This document shows, piece after piece, positions 1 through 8,589 of a stretch of 49,660 bases of DNA (positions within the stretch are counted from its first letter, which is position 1; each line of letters begins with the position of its first letter). The position numbers and the translations under genes were made by a program. Location: contig PFAC01000046.1 in the NCBI GenBank assembly GCA_002773835.1, forward strand, positions 1 through 49,660. The letters are read 5' to 3'. The stretch comes from Chlamydiae bacterium CG10_big_fil_rev_8_21_14_0_10_35_9. GTDB taxonomy: Bacteria; Chlamydiota; Chlamydiia; Chlamydiales; SM23-39. The notes beneath the pieces are model-generated. The model searched no databases, was not told where the DNA came from, and saw only the letters and a program-made list of their open reading frames with translations.

Positions 1-105
1 AGGCTTATGAAAGACTTTGCCTGGATGCAGTTTGATGATCCTATGCTTTGGCTTTTAGATCAGGAGGAACTCAAAAAGAAGTTCATTACATATCAAGAAG
101 AATAG
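1..105 (+). CDS. C-terminal fragment of an unidentified protein
   Basis: An open frame enters from the left edge in frame 1 and ends at a TAG at 103-105, giving 34 residues ending in ITYQEE. It is rich in Asp, Glu, Trp and Met, with no motif I recognise. The 5' part lies outside the window. It could be a chance frame, but the next gene starts 36 bp downstream on the same strand, which fits a real gene end. Confidence 0.5.
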   Translation, partial: RLMKDFAWMQFDDPMLWLLDQEELKKKFITYQEE

Positions 106-141
106 GATTTCAGTCCTTGCGTAAAAAATCTTTTAAATGAT

Positions 142-966
142 ATGAACTCCAGCATGAAAACAAAACTTTCCTTACTTATTTTTTTCTTTATAGTAACTTC
201 TGTCATGGCGCAAGATGTTCATCCCAGTGACAGAGAAGATGTAAAAGAAAAAAACTCCCGTATATATGGAGGGCCTCTTGGCTACTATTTGAGATTAAAG
301 GTTATTCAACCACAAGGCGGGAGTATTATTGGTACCGATAAGATAGATGGCCCAATGGGAGGCGGCTTTGCAGCTTATGACTATAAAAAGCTGAACCATT
401 TATATGTTTCGACAAGAGGCTTTTATGGGCTTGGAAGGATTAAAAATGGAGTGCAAAGATTTATCCATGAATGGGACGCTCAAGGAAGGTTCGGATACAA
501 TTACGTAGCGTTGCAAGGAGCTAAGCTCATTGCTACATTTTATTCAGGCTTTGGGTTTAATTATAAAATTCATAGCAGATCTTCCGGTAATGGCACCTCT
601 TCCATAAAGTTAAAATACTTTAAATACTATATTCCTGTAGGTCTGCTTTTTGACCTAAAGGTAGTGGATTACTTTCATTTCATGTTTGACTTTACCTGGA
701 TACCGGATATCGATCCTACTGTAAAAATAGGAGGAATTCCGGGAGCTAGACTATCTCTTAAGCATAAGCAAAATTTTATGGTCCAAACTCCGTTAGTGTT
801 TTTGTTGGGAGATCAAAGGCAGTGGGAAATTTCCGTTGTGCCATTTTGGAGAAGCGATAAAGATGGGAGAACTAAGCCGGCAACTGTCGGAGATATCCCG
901 GCGCGCTTGCCAGAGCAAGTTTATATATATTGGGGGGGACAACTCCTCTTAGGTTATCGCTTTTAG
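142..966 (+). CDS. Predicted outer membrane beta-barrel protein
   Basis: The 274-residue product starts with an N-terminal signal peptide (hydrophobic core LLIFFFIVTSVMA, likely cleavage after MAQ, near residue 24). It continues as alternating hydrophobic and aromatic strands rich in Tyr, Phe and Gly, and ends in Arg-Phe, the terminal aromatic residue typical of outer membrane barrels. These features suggest an 8-12 strand surface protein; I cannot name a family. An internal ATG at 154 is an alternative start that keeps the signal peptide intact. The stop overlaps the end of convergent recO by 4 bp. Function unknown. Confidence 0.65.
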   Translation: MNSSMKTKLSLLIFFFIVTSVMAQDVHPSDREDVKEKNSRIYGGPLGYYLRLKVIQPQGGSIIGTDKIDGPMGGGFAAYDYKKLNHLYVSTRGFYGLGRIKNGVQRFIHEWDAQGRFGYNYVALQGAKLIATFYSGFGFNYKIHSRSSGNGTSSIKLKYFKYYIPVGLLFDLKVVDYFHFMFDFTWIPDIDPTVKIGGIPGARLSLKHKQNFMVQTPLVFLLGDQRQWEISVVPFWRSDKDGRTKPATVGDIPARLPEQVYIYWGGQLLLGYRF

Positions 967-1649
967 TGTTTTAGCATTGTTTGATAAAGACGTTCTATTT
1001 TGTCTTCTAATTCTGAAGTAAGTTTGACCTGTTCTATTTCCATAAAACTTTTGGTATAGTTAAGGCTAAATAGGGCAGCTAGTTCTTCTGTTGAAAATGA
1101 AACAGCACCGCAAGGAGTATGTTTTTTGCAAAAACACTCACCAAAATCTATGTAGAAAGCAGGGTTTTTACATTGAGTGCAACAAGAAGAGAGATTGATC
1201 ATACCTTCCAAAGAAAGAGCTTTTAATCGAAAACTATGCAGATAGTTCCTGGGATAAGAAGTATTTTCCATTTTTTTTATGAAACGGACAAGTAAGGAAA
1301 ATAAGAGTTCATTTTTCTTTTCAGGTTCTTGCATCTCTAACAGGGTTTGACAAATTTTCATGCCTGCTTGAATTCGACTTAGAGATTCTCGAAAGGAAAG
1401 ATGCAAATCAAGTATTTTGCTTTCTGTAAAATAATGAAGGTCATTTTTCCCTTTTTTAAAGTTAAATTCCGCAAGGGTAAAGCTGGAACATAAAGAAGTC
1501 TTTTGAGTATTTTTTGAGCTCAGTCCTTTTATCAGTAATGAGATAAGGCCATGTTCTCTAGTATAAACTTTTAGGATTTTGCTGGTGTCTCTAAATGGAT
1601 AAGACCTGAGAGTCATGCCAAAAGTAGAGAGTTGTTCATAGCTTGTCAA
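963..1649 (-). CDS. recO: DNA repair protein RecO
   Basis: RecO helps RecR load RecA onto SSB-coated single strands in the RecFOR gap-repair pathway. The 228-residue product has the N-terminal OB-fold signature (residues 10-40, ending TREHGLISLLIKG), a helical middle, and a zinc-binding cluster with Cys156, Cys157, Cys160, Cys172, Cys174 and Cys180. Length matches the family. The start is a TTG preceded by a TAGGT ribosome-binding site; the first ATG inside the frame would cut the first strand of the OB fold. In C. trachomatis recO lies close to the ctcB/ctcC pair (from memory), as here. Confidence 0.9.
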   Translation of the reverse strand: MTSYEQLSTFGMTLRSYPFRDTSKILKVYTREHGLISLLIKGLSSKNTQKTSLCSSFTLAEFNFKKGKNDLHYFTESKILDLHLSFRESLSRIQAGMKICQTLLEMQEPEKKNELLFSLLVRFIKKMENTSYPRNYLHSFRLKALSLEGMINLSSCCTQCKNPAFYIDFGECFCKKHTPCGAVSFSTEELAALFSLNYTKSFMEIEQVKLTSELEDKIERLYQTMLKH

Positions 1650-1683
1650 AATGTGACCTAAATGTTAAGATTTTATCACTTTT

Positions 1684-1757
1684 GCACCGATAGCTCAATT
1701 GGATAGAGTACTTGGCTTCGGACCAAGTGGTTAGAGGTTCGAGTCCTCTTCGGTGCG
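1684..1757 (+). tRNA. tRNA-Arg (anticodon TCG)
   Basis: A full cloverleaf can be drawn. The acceptor stem GCACCGA pairs with TCGGTGC, the anticodon stem CTTGG pairs with CCAAG, the loop CTTCGGA gives anticodon TCG, and the T arm contains GGTTCGAGTCC. The discriminator base is G1757 and no CCA is encoded. It decodes CGA/CGN arginine codons. Its 3' end abuts the stop codon of the convergent MOMP-like gene with no spacer. Confidence 0.95.
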
Positions 1758-2771
1758 TTAAAAATCAAATCTGATTGTAGCAGATACTCCGTGAAAATAT
1801 AAATCTCCAATTCCACCACTCACTCCTTGTGAGAGGTTAAGTAAATTTTGCATCATATTTTGACTCCCTAACAGCTGAAAATCATAAGATGTACTTAAAT
1901 CGAAAAAGAAAGATTCTTTTTTAAAAAAAGACCCCCAACCTAGACCAAGTCCCAGCTCTGCCATCGGTCTTAAGTAAGAACTATCATCTTTAATATTTAC
2001 TTGAGAAATAGAGTTAGAAGGGCTTTGCTCAGTATGTTTTGTTTTAAATTTTGTATAAACAATGCTGGCAGAGGCTTTTCCAATGAGCCGAAATCCTTTT
2101 CCTAATAACCAATTGGTATTAATACCACCTTTAGGTCCTAAGGCCCACGAATCACTTTTGCTGAAAGAGACGGCTCTGCTAGAAAAAGCGTTTCCAGTTT
2201 TAGCAAAAACATTAAAATACTGTATGTTATACCTTTGATCGATCCAATTTGCCCTTGTTCCAAAATGGGCATTGAAAACAAGTTCTTTGCCCACATAAAA
2301 GCTGCGGGCAAGTTCTAGATCTAATTGATCAAAGTTGAGTCTCCATTTAGCTGCGGCATTGCTAGCAAATCCTGCATTTTGTGAAATCAACCATAAAGTA
2401 TAAATGGAACCAATAGGAGAGTTAGGCGCACTTGAAGTAGATGTAATATCCTGGTGCAGGCGAAGGTACTGAGAGACTATTTGCCAATTATCATGAGAGG
2501 TAAAAATGGAAGCTTCTATTTTAAACCCAGGTTTATAGGTAAAGTCTTGCTGTAAGACCCTTCCATTGGGATTGGGTAGTGTCTGCCTTCCTGCTGGGTT
2601 AGTAATGCCGTATTCTAACCCATCTTGTATTGCTTCCCAGTAGAGAAAGCTTGTTCCAACAGATCCTCGCAGTGGCTTTTTTGGAAAAGGGGCGTTATAA
2701 CCTTCAGGTAATTCGGTAGTAAAAATACTTAATGTTATTAAAAGTTGAAAGGTAATTAACCTAATAACCAT
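1758..2771 (-). CDS. MOMP-like outer membrane porin
   Basis: The 337-residue product has an N-terminal signal peptide (ITFQLLITLSIFTT) followed by an export-type beta-barrel. Recognisable features of the MOMP-like/Legionella-OMP group are an early FLYWEA segment, a YKPGFKIEAS strand, repeated W-x-L-x-F strand ends and the C-terminal phenylalanine (TIRFDF). In environmental Chlamydiae this family forms multi-gene sets of surface porins that replace classical MOMP. The start has a GGGGTGG ribosome-binding site. The upstream 60 bp are extremely AT-rich (repeated AATTAA blocks), probably the promoter. Family assignment is from pattern recognition; the specific substrate is unknown. Confidence 0.75.
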   Translation of the reverse strand: MVIRLITFQLLITLSIFTTELPEGYNAPFPKKPLRGSVGTSFLYWEAIQDGLEYGITNPAGRQTLPNPNGRVLQQDFTYKPGFKIEASIFTSHDNWQIVSQYLRLHQDITSTSSAPNSPIGSIYTLWLISQNAGFASNAAAKWRLNFDQLDLELARSFYVGKELVFNAHFGTRANWIDQRYNIQYFNVFAKTGNAFSSRAVSFSKSDSWALGPKGGINTNWLLGKGFRLIGKASASIVYTKFKTKHTEQSPSNSISQVNIKDDSSYLRPMAELGLGLGWGSFFKKESFFFDLSTSYDFQLLGSQNMMQNLLNLSQGVSGGIGDLYFHGVSATIRFDF

Positions 2772-2824
2772 ATGTCCACCCCATTTAATTTATTTTAAAA
2801 TAAAAAATGGAATTAAATAAATAA

Positions 2825-3217
2825 TTAATTAAGTTGTTTAATTAAAGAAGTAAGGCCGTCTTCAAGGTTTTTTTGGATTTTTCTTTTTAATAACGAACGG
2901 ATAGGCCAGGAAAAAAATCCCTTAATATGAACTAGATAGGTGATTTCAGATCCAGTATCTATGGGTTTGACCTGATAAGTGAAAATAAGTTTTATAAAAA
3001 GGGCCTTCCAGCAAATTGTAAAAGATTCACCTTCTTGAACATTTAGAATTTTATAGGGGACTACCTTCCCCTTGTTTGAGGTGACGTGTCCTTTTGACCC
3101 TTGGTTCAACCCGTTTGTATCTTCATCCCAATTGTTCCAAGGCTGCGCTTTTTGCCAGACTTGCCAGACCTTTTGGGGTGATGCTTTTGATTTTCCTGTA
3201 ACTATTATTTTTGACAT
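2825..3217 (-). CDS. SRPBCC-fold small-molecule binding protein
   Basis: A 130-residue soluble protein with the polyketide-cyclase/START-like layout. It has an N-terminal beta strand, then SPQKVWQVWQ, the typical first helix, then WNNWDEDTNG, the antiparallel sheet with Y-L-V-H-I-K-G, and the long C-terminal helix (residues about 103-130, LLKRKIQKNLEDGLTSLIKQL) that closes the hydrophobic cavity. The family binds lipids or other hydrophobic ligands; here the ligand is unknown. It precedes the MOMP-like gene on the same strand (53 bp gap), so the two may be co-transcribed. Confidence 0.7.
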   Translation of the reverse strand: MSKIIVTGKSKASPQKVWQVWQKAQPWNNWDEDTNGLNQGSKGHVTSNKGKVVPYKILNVQEGESFTICWKALFIKLIFTYQVKPIDTGSEITYLVHIKGFFSWPIRSLLKRKIQKNLEDGLTSLIKQLN

Positions 3218-3365
3218 GGCAATGATAATAACAGGATAGCATTTAGAGAAAAAGAGTTAAGATTTGAGTCGACAAAGCAAAGTTTAATTTAATGTAATTT
3301 TTTGGAGAAAAATTATTTTGCTTACTTATAATAGTCGGCTTTTTTTTATTAACAGAGGAAAAAAC

Positions 3366-4946
3366 ATGACATTTGAGTTAAGCTTATGCTCTCAGCGAGT
3401 GGCAAACATTGATCAATTACATTTTGATGAAGAAGCTTCATTTTTAAAGTATTTAGACCTAAAGGGTTTGTTAAATTTTGCATCTACAGCTTCAAAAGCA
3501 TTGGATGTAACAATACATTATCTTCAAAGAGTTAAACCGTCTGAAGTACAAGATTTTATTAATAATTTGATGGAGCGGCTTAATCAGGAGCAGTTTTCTA
3601 AGCAAATAGAAAACTTAACAAAAATTAAAAAAATATTAGAGTCAAAAAAAGTTCTTGAACTATCTGCTATAAAATTTCTTGTTGTTAGACCGCATATTTT
3701 AAAATCTAATATTTTGGAGATAAAAAAATCAATAATGGCAGAGTTAACGCTTCTAGATGAACCCACACTAAAAACACTCGAACAAATTATCCCTCCTAGT
3801 TTTTTTGAAAATTTTTTTGAAATATTGAAGCTTTACAAAGCAAAGACTACCTATGAGCAACAACCTATTTTTCAAGAGTTAGTAGAAAAGGGAAAGTTAA
3901 ATACTGCTTTAGAAGGATTAGATCTTTTTTCTGATAACTATGTAAGAGATAGAGCTCTTCAAGTCATTTTTGAAACTTTAAAGAAAGGTGATCAGTGGAA
4001 AAAAGCGCTTGAAATAGCCTTACGGATATCTGATGAAATGGTGAAAAATAGTGTGCTTGTCAGCTTTTCGGAAACTTTAAAAAAAGAAGGCCGATGGGAT
4101 GAGGCACTGGAAGTTGTGCAATTTATTTCTAATGAGTGGCGTAAGGATAAGACTCTTGCTAATCTTTCAGAGGATTTAAGAGAGGAAGGATATTGGGATA
4201 AAGCACTAGAAGCTGCGCAATTGATTTCTAATGAATGGACTCGAAACAATTCTTTTGTCAGTCTTTCTAAGGAGTTGTGTGAAGTAGGTGAGTGGGGAAG
4301 AGCATTTGAAACAATAAATTTTATTTCTTGGGATTTTGATAAAATCAGCGGGCTTATCTCTATCTCTAATGCATTAAATTATGTAGGAGAGAGTGACTCG
4401 GCAGTTTATGCATTGGATCAAGCTTTTGAAGTATCAAAGTATATCCTTAATAAATCAGTCAGAGTTACTTCATTGATCCATCTTTCATATACCTTTGGTA
4501 AAGTGGGGGAAAAAGACAAGGCCATTTCAATGTTGAATTGTGCGCTGGAAGTAGCAGAGAGTATCTCTAATAAAAAAGATAAAGTAGCAGCTTTTATAGA
4601 AGTTTCTCAGGCTTTAAGTGAGGTAGATAAAAAAACTGCAGCAGCTGAAATAGCAAATCAAGCTTTTGAGGAAGTTCAGTTTTTAGATGAACAGGTCAGA
4701 GTGTTTCTTCTCTCAGGTATAGCTCAATCTTTCATTTCTGCTGGCGAAAAAAATATGGCAGTAGAGGCGGCAAGTAATGCCCTTGAAATATTGAAATCTA
4801 CTTTAGATTTATTTCCTAACAATGATTCACTCATTGCTATTTCTAAAGTTTTTAGTAGAGCAAATGAACCTGCTAAAGCACTTGAGGTAGCGCAGCTTAT
4901 CTCTAACTCAGTTATTAGAAATGATGCCCTTAAGTATTTGTGTTAA
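3366..4946 (+). CDS. Helical-repeat (TPR-like) protein, Chlamydiae-type
   Basis: The start used is the ATG at 3366, preceded by AGAGGAAAAAAC; a TTG 48 bp upstream in frame is less likely. The 526-residue product has an N-terminal helical domain (a segment resembling F-box-like LKYLDLKGLLNFASTASKAL) and then, from about residue 200, degenerate 34-36-residue repeats of the form W-x-x-A-L-E-x-A-x-x-I-S-N-E with S-x-x-L between them. These are TPR-like helix pairs, probably a protein-interaction surface. There is no signal peptide or membrane segment. Such proteins are often effector candidates in Chlamydiae, but secretion cannot be read here. Confidence 0.7.
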   Translation: MTFELSLCSQRVANIDQLHFDEEASFLKYLDLKGLLNFASTASKALDVTIHYLQRVKPSEVQDFINNLMERLNQEQFSKQIENLTKIKKILESKKVLELSAIKFLVVRPHILKSNILEIKKSIMAELTLLDEPTLKTLEQIIPPSFFENFFEILKLYKAKTTYEQQPIFQELVEKGKLNTALEGLDLFSDNYVRDRALQVIFETLKKGDQWKKALEIALRISDEMVKNSVLVSFSETLKKEGRWDEALEVVQFISNEWRKDKTLANLSEDLREEGYWDKALEAAQLISNEWTRNNSFVSLSKELCEVGEWGRAFETINFISWDFDKISGLISISNALNYVGESDSAVYALDQAFEVSKYILNKSVRVTSLIHLSYTFGKVGEKDKAISMLNCALEVAESISNKKDKVAAFIEVSQALSEVDKKTAAAEIANQAFEEVQFLDEQVRVFLLSGIAQSFISAGEKNMAVEAASNALEILKSTLDLFPNNDSLIAISKVFSRANEPAKALEVAQLISNSVIRNDALKYLC

Positions 4947-4961
4947 TATATTTACATTTAA

Positions 4962-4990
4962 AAGCTCCTTACGGCAAATGAAGGGAGCTT
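4962..4990. terminator. Hairpin after the helical-repeat gene
   Basis: AAGCTCCTT (4962-4970) can pair with the complementary arm ending AGGGAGCTT (4982-4990) 16 bp after the stop codon. It is followed by A rather than T on the plus strand, so it is a weak or bidirectional terminator candidate. Confidence 0.4.
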
Positions 4991-5105
4991 AAAAAATATA
5001 ATCTCACCACATTCTATTATTAGCCATGTCAAGAGATTGCTATAAAGATGATTCCTATACAAAAAAGTGAGTTATTCAATATCTTTTATTCAAAAAGAGG
5101 GTTTT

Positions 5106-5534
5106 ATGAAGTGTCCATGTCACAGTGGCAATGACTATAAAGACTGCTGTGAGCCTTTCCATAAAGGTAAGCTACCACCAACTCCTACTATTTTGTTAAG
5201 AGCCCGCTATGCAGCTTATGCCTTGAACTTACCTGATTTTATCATAGATACAACTCATCCGGAATGTTTTTATTATGAAAAGGACAAGGATAAGTGGAAA
5301 AAGGATTTAGAAGAATTCAGCACGTCCACGATCTTTAAAGATCTTAGAATTTTAGATACTCATGAAGATGAAGAGCTGGGATTTATTACTTTTGTTGCCT
5401 TCATAAAACAAGGGGACGAGGATGCCACTTTTACCGAAAGAAGCTATTTTGTACGTGAAGAGGGAAAATGGCTATACCGAGATGGTATAGTTAAAAGTGG
5501 AATTCATACCAATGAACAAATGTTAGAAATTTAA
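5106..5534 (+). CDS. ychJ: YchJ family (UPF0225) protein with N-terminal SEC-C motif
   Basis: From the ATG at 5106 (AAAGAGGG upstream) the 142-residue product begins MKCPCHSGNDYKDCC, the Cys-rich SEC-C zinc motif (CPCHSG...CC). It continues with the YchJ core: LLRARYAAYALNLPDFIIDTTHPE, then a cystatin/NTF2-like domain with F-T-E-R-S-Y-F-x-R-E-x-G-x-W-x-Y-R-D-G. The family is widespread and of unknown function, probably zinc-binding. The longer frame starting at 5067 is less likely because the ribosome-binding site and conserved start fit 5106. Confidence 0.85.
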   Translation: MKCPCHSGNDYKDCCEPFHKGKLPPTPTILLRARYAAYALNLPDFIIDTTHPECFYYEKDKDKWKKDLEEFSTSTIFKDLRILDTHEDEELGFITFVAFIKQGDEDATFTERSYFVREEGKWLYRDGIVKSGIHTNEQMLEI

Positions 5535-5595
5535 TTATTGATCCCTCAATTTTTAATTCGTATAATTGACCTCTCACTTTAACAGGGAGTTTTAG

Positions 5596-6240
5596 ATGAG
5601 TCAAAATGCTGAAAAAACCCGCTTAGAAAAATTTGCTTTAGAAGGGTACAGCCTTGCTATTACCGGAAATCATATTGTTTTAACTGACCCCATTAGAGAC
5701 TATGCACTAGAAAAAGTGTCTAAAATTGAGAGGTTTTCTGATCAGATTTTAGATGTTGTCGTGACGTTGGATGTTGTAAAACTAGCGCATGTTTGTACGA
5801 TTGATTTGATGGTCAAAAACTTTAAAATAAGAGCTCATGCTTCTATGGATGATATATATTCAGCCATTGACAAAGCTAGTGCAAGACTAATGCGGTTAGT
5901 TAAGAAATATAAGTCACGCTTAGAAGAAAAGCATGCCATTGACCCTCATTTTATAGATCTAAAAGTTAACGTTTTTAGACCCGCTGAAGATAATTTAAAA
6001 GAAATTAATGATGAAATAGAAGCGGAAAATATAAGGCGTCAACAAGAGAAATATACCTTTCATCAAATTGTTTCCAAAGAAACGCATCCATTACATCTTT
6101 TAACGCAGCAAGAAGCCATTATGCGTATGGAACTTTCAGGCGATCCCTTCATGATTTATAAAGGTGAAGAAGATCAAAAACTGAAAGTCATTTACCGCCG
6201 TAAGGAAGATGATCATTTTGGTGTGATTGAAATTGAATAA
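5596..6240 (+). CDS. hpf: Ribosome hibernation promoting factor, long form
   Basis: A 214-residue protein. Residues about 15-115 match the ribosome-binding beta-alpha-beta-beta-beta-alpha domain (SLAITGNHIVLTDPIRDYAL, then the V-x-x-L-D-V strand and helix DDIYSAIDKASARLMRLVKK). A C-terminal domain (about 150-214) matches the dimerising tail of long HPF (V-x-x-K-x-x-x-L-x-P-L, then GEEDQKLKVIYRRKEDDHFGVIE). Long HPF turns 70S ribosomes into inactive 100S dimers in stationary cells, plausible for the non-dividing elementary-body stage. It heads a string of overlapping genes to 10417. Confidence 0.9.
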   Translation: MSQNAEKTRLEKFALEGYSLAITGNHIVLTDPIRDYALEKVSKIERFSDQILDVVVTLDVVKLAHVCTIDLMVKNFKIRAHASMDDIYSAIDKASARLMRLVKKYKSRLEEKHAIDPHFIDLKVNVFRPAEDNLKEINDEIEAENIRRQQEKYTFHQIVSKETHPLHLLTQQEAIMRMELSGDPFMIYKGEEDQKLKVIYRRKEDDHFGVIEIE

Positions 6241-6661
6241 TTGGTCTAATTTTAATAAGAGATCCTCTACCTTACTTCCTGAAGAGGTAGTAAGGCAGGA
6301 TCTCTTAAGAAAAATGATAGAAGACTTGGGGTACCCTAAAAGCTTAATTGCTGTTGAGAAACCCATAGACAGTTTGCCTCATTCTAATATCAAAACCAAT
6401 AGAAGAGCTGATGTTATTTGCTTTTCTAAAAATCGCTCAGAAGAACTTTATCCTTTGCTTCTTATAGAATGTAAGGCTGTTCCTATTTCAGAGGATGTTT
6501 TTAGACAAGTCGAGGGATATAATACGGTGGTTAAAGCATTTTTTTTTACTGTCGTTAATCAAACAGAAATTTTTACTTGTTGGCTTAATGAGCAAAAAGA
6601 AAGGAAAACGATAAACTACCTGCCAACATATCAGCAGTTAATAAAGGCGGCTTATGGATAA
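6227..6661 (+). CDS. Stand-alone HsdR_N-type (PD-(D/E)XK) nuclease-domain protein
   Basis: The 144-residue product matches the N-terminal domain of type I restriction subunits (HSDR_N_2). It has the start signature PEEVVRQDLLRKMIEDLGYP, the strand RRADVICF carrying the catalytic Asp, and LLLIECKA, the E-x-K pair of the PD-(D/E)XK fold; the acidic and lysine residues are present. No helicase or methylase follows, so it is not a restriction system by itself. It starts at a TTG overlapping hpf by 14 bp and overlaps the next gene by 8 bp, so translation is probably coupled. Small HsdR_N proteins of this kind occur in Chlamydiae and Bacteroidetes; their role is unknown. Confidence 0.75.
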   Translation: MKLNNWSNFNKRSSTLLPEEVVRQDLLRKMIEDLGYPKSLIAVEKPIDSLPHSNIKTNRRADVICFSKNRSEELYPLLLIECKAVPISEDVFRQVEGYNTVVKAFFFTVVNQTEIFTCWLNEQKERKTINYLPTYQQLIKAAYG

Positions 6662-8162
6662 GAAAGTTTTATGTGTATATGGATCATCGGACATTGTTTC
6701 ATTACAAAAAGAGTATGATCTTAAAAAAACATATCTAGTTTTTTTAGAAGATGACCAGCAAGAATACGAAGCTAACAAATCCTTAGCAGACCAGGATAGT
6801 ATTTATATATATTTTATTGACTCTATTGTAAGGCTCGAACCGATTTTAAAAGAAATTGCTTGGAAATTTCTTTTTCTTGAAATTAAGTTGCAAGTGTCTA
6901 GTAGTAACAAAGAGACAAAAAGAAAAGAGTTTGAAGAAATTCAAAAAGCTTTTGATCTGATTGTTGATGGGGTTTTCTTGTCAGCTTCTGATTATTCTGA
7001 TTTTGGGCTTACTACTATTTTCAATATTTATAGAAACCTATTTCAAGTGAGTTCTTTTCATACTCTTAAGGGAATTTCTCAAAAGTTTTTGCAAAAACCT
7101 GCCATTATTTGTGGAGCTGGACCATCTTTAAATGAAGCAATTCCTTTTTTGAAAAAGCTGGATAATCAAGCTCTTATTTTTGCGGGAGGTGCTGCACTTG
7201 AGGTTTTAAAAAAAGAAAATATAACACCTCATATAACAGCATGTTTAGATAAGTATGCTGAAAATATTGAAACATTTAAAAATGTGCCCACCTTTTTTTC
7301 TTGGAAAATCCCTCCTAAGAATTTATCTTACCCTTCTTCTTTGAAAGTACTTTGCTCTACTAATAGCTCCTATCTTTTTGATAAGTGGATAGAAGAAAAG
7401 CTAGGACTGTCTTTTGATACCATTGATATGGGGTGGACTGTTACAACTTTCATGACTTCTCTAGCATTATATTTAGGTTGTGGCCCTATCATTTTTGTTG
7501 GATGCGATTTGTGTTTCAATGATAAAAAAATGTATGCTGACCATGTAAAAAAAGAGCATTTTAATAAGAAATTAGAAAAAGACCATATCACATGTTTAAA
7601 TAAAAATAAGGAAACGGTAAGAACACAAAAAGACTGGTTGATGGCTTCTTTTTGGTTTCAAAATACTGTTAAAAAACACAAAAGCACGCAATTTTTCAAT
7701 ACTTCACGAAATGGTCTGTCCTTAGGGGAGCGAGTACAAGATTTTTCTTTAGAGCACCTTTTAGATGGACCAAGTTTCGACTTTAAAAAAGAAATAAACT
7801 CCTTATTTTTAGATCTTCCACTTCACGAACCAAATGTCGAGCAGATGTATCACTATATTTATGATGAAATCAGTAATGAGCTAGAATTTATCAATAAAAG
7901 ATTAGAGACAATGCAAAGTATGTTTGACAAGCAAGAATATCGTTTTTCAGAAAACTGGAGGCAAAGCTGGTCTTATCAATATATTCTTTTTCCTTTATGG
8001 GAAATGATGAAATATCTTTATATTAGGAATATCAAACAAGATAATCTCTTTTCTTTTACTTTAGAATTATATAAAACTCTTTATTTTAAGGATGTTTTAG
8101 AAAAACACAAAAAGTTAGTAGAAAAATTTAATGCAAGAACTGAAATATCTAATACAAAATGA
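6654..8162 (+). CDS. DUF115 / Maf-like motility-accessory-factor family protein (copy 1)
   Basis: A 502-residue protein. The centre (about residues 145-285) has the DUF115/MAF_flag10 core: KPAIICGAGPSLNEAI with the glycine-rich loop, ALIFAGGAAL, HITACLDKY, and a later IIFVGCDLCFNDKKMYADH segment. Maf proteins are linked to glycosylation of flagellin with nonulosonic acids in flagellated bacteria, and the same fold appears in 6-hydroxymethylpterin pyrophosphokinase MptE. The start has AAGGCGG upstream. No flagellar gene is present here, so the acceptor may be another surface protein or a different substrate. A second copy lies two genes downstream. Confidence 0.75.
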   Translation: MDKKVLCVYGSSDIVSLQKEYDLKKTYLVFLEDDQQEYEANKSLADQDSIYIYFIDSIVRLEPILKEIAWKFLFLEIKLQVSSSNKETKRKEFEEIQKAFDLIVDGVFLSASDYSDFGLTTIFNIYRNLFQVSSFHTLKGISQKFLQKPAIICGAGPSLNEAIPFLKKLDNQALIFAGGAALEVLKKENITPHITACLDKYAENIETFKNVPTFFSWKIPPKNLSYPSSLKVLCSTNSSYLFDKWIEEKLGLSFDTIDMGWTVTTFMTSLALYLGCGPIIFVGCDLCFNDKKMYADHVKKEHFNKKLEKDHITCLNKNKETVRTQKDWLMASFWFQNTVKKHKSTQFFNTSRNGLSLGERVQDFSLEHLLDGPSFDFKKEINSLFLDLPLHEPNVEQMYHYIYDEISNELEFINKRLETMQSMFDKQEYRFSENWRQSWSYQYILFPLWEMMKYLYIRNIKQDNLFSFTLELYKTLYFKDVLEKHKKLVEKFNARTEISNTK

Positions 8163-8589
8163 AACACTTATAATAGTTGATCCTGAATTAGATATTTGTA
8201 TAAGGGCCCCCTTTGACTTGGTAGACCAAAGAGTTACTTTTTATCCATCTGGCAAGATTAAATCTAAAGTTTATTATAGAAGAAAGGAGTTACATGGACC
8301 GTCCAGCTTTTATAGCCAAGAAGGAGTTTTATTGGCAAAAACATGGTTTTGTGCAGGGCTTAAGCAGGGTAAAGCTTATAGGTATTATAATAGCGGTAAA
8401 ATCTACGCTCTTTTAAGATTTAAAGATGGAGTAGAGCAAGGAACTCATAAATACTTTTACGATTCAGGTCAAATCAAAACAGTATTATCTTATTCAAAAG
8501 GAAAACTACAAAAAACAGCGACTTTATATCGACCCAATCACGAAATAAAAATGGAAATGCACTTTGAAAATGAACTTAGTACACAATAG
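8131..8589 (+). CDS. MORN_2/YwqK-repeat protein
   Basis: The 152-residue product consists mostly of about 22-residue repeats in the MORN_2 style (YPSGKIKSKVYYRRKELHGP, YYNSGKIYALLRFKDGVEQG, YFDSGQIKTVLSYSKGKLQ-like), which form beta hairpins. The family is often annotated as a toxin-antitoxin YwqK-type antitoxin, but there is no sign of that role here. It sits between two DUF115 genes and overlaps both (32 bp and 26 bp), so it is probably made together with them and may act as a partner or acceptor. Confidence 0.75.
   Translation: MQELKYLIQNETLIIVDPELDICIRAPFDLVDQRVTFYPSGKIKSKVYYRRKELHGPSSFYSQEGVLLAKTWFCAGLKQGKAYRYYNSGKIYALLRFKDGVEQGTHKYFYDSGQIKTVLSYSKGKLQKTATLYRPNHEIKMEMHFENELSTQ

Noticed and set aside
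6227-6661. Restriction-modification system
   Set aside because: Only an HsdR_N-type domain is present; there is no helicase, HsdM or HsdS nearby.
8131-8589. MORN-repeat protein as a YwqK antitoxin
   Set aside because: No toxin partner is adjacent; both neighbours are DUF115 proteins. The name is inherited from annotation pipelines.
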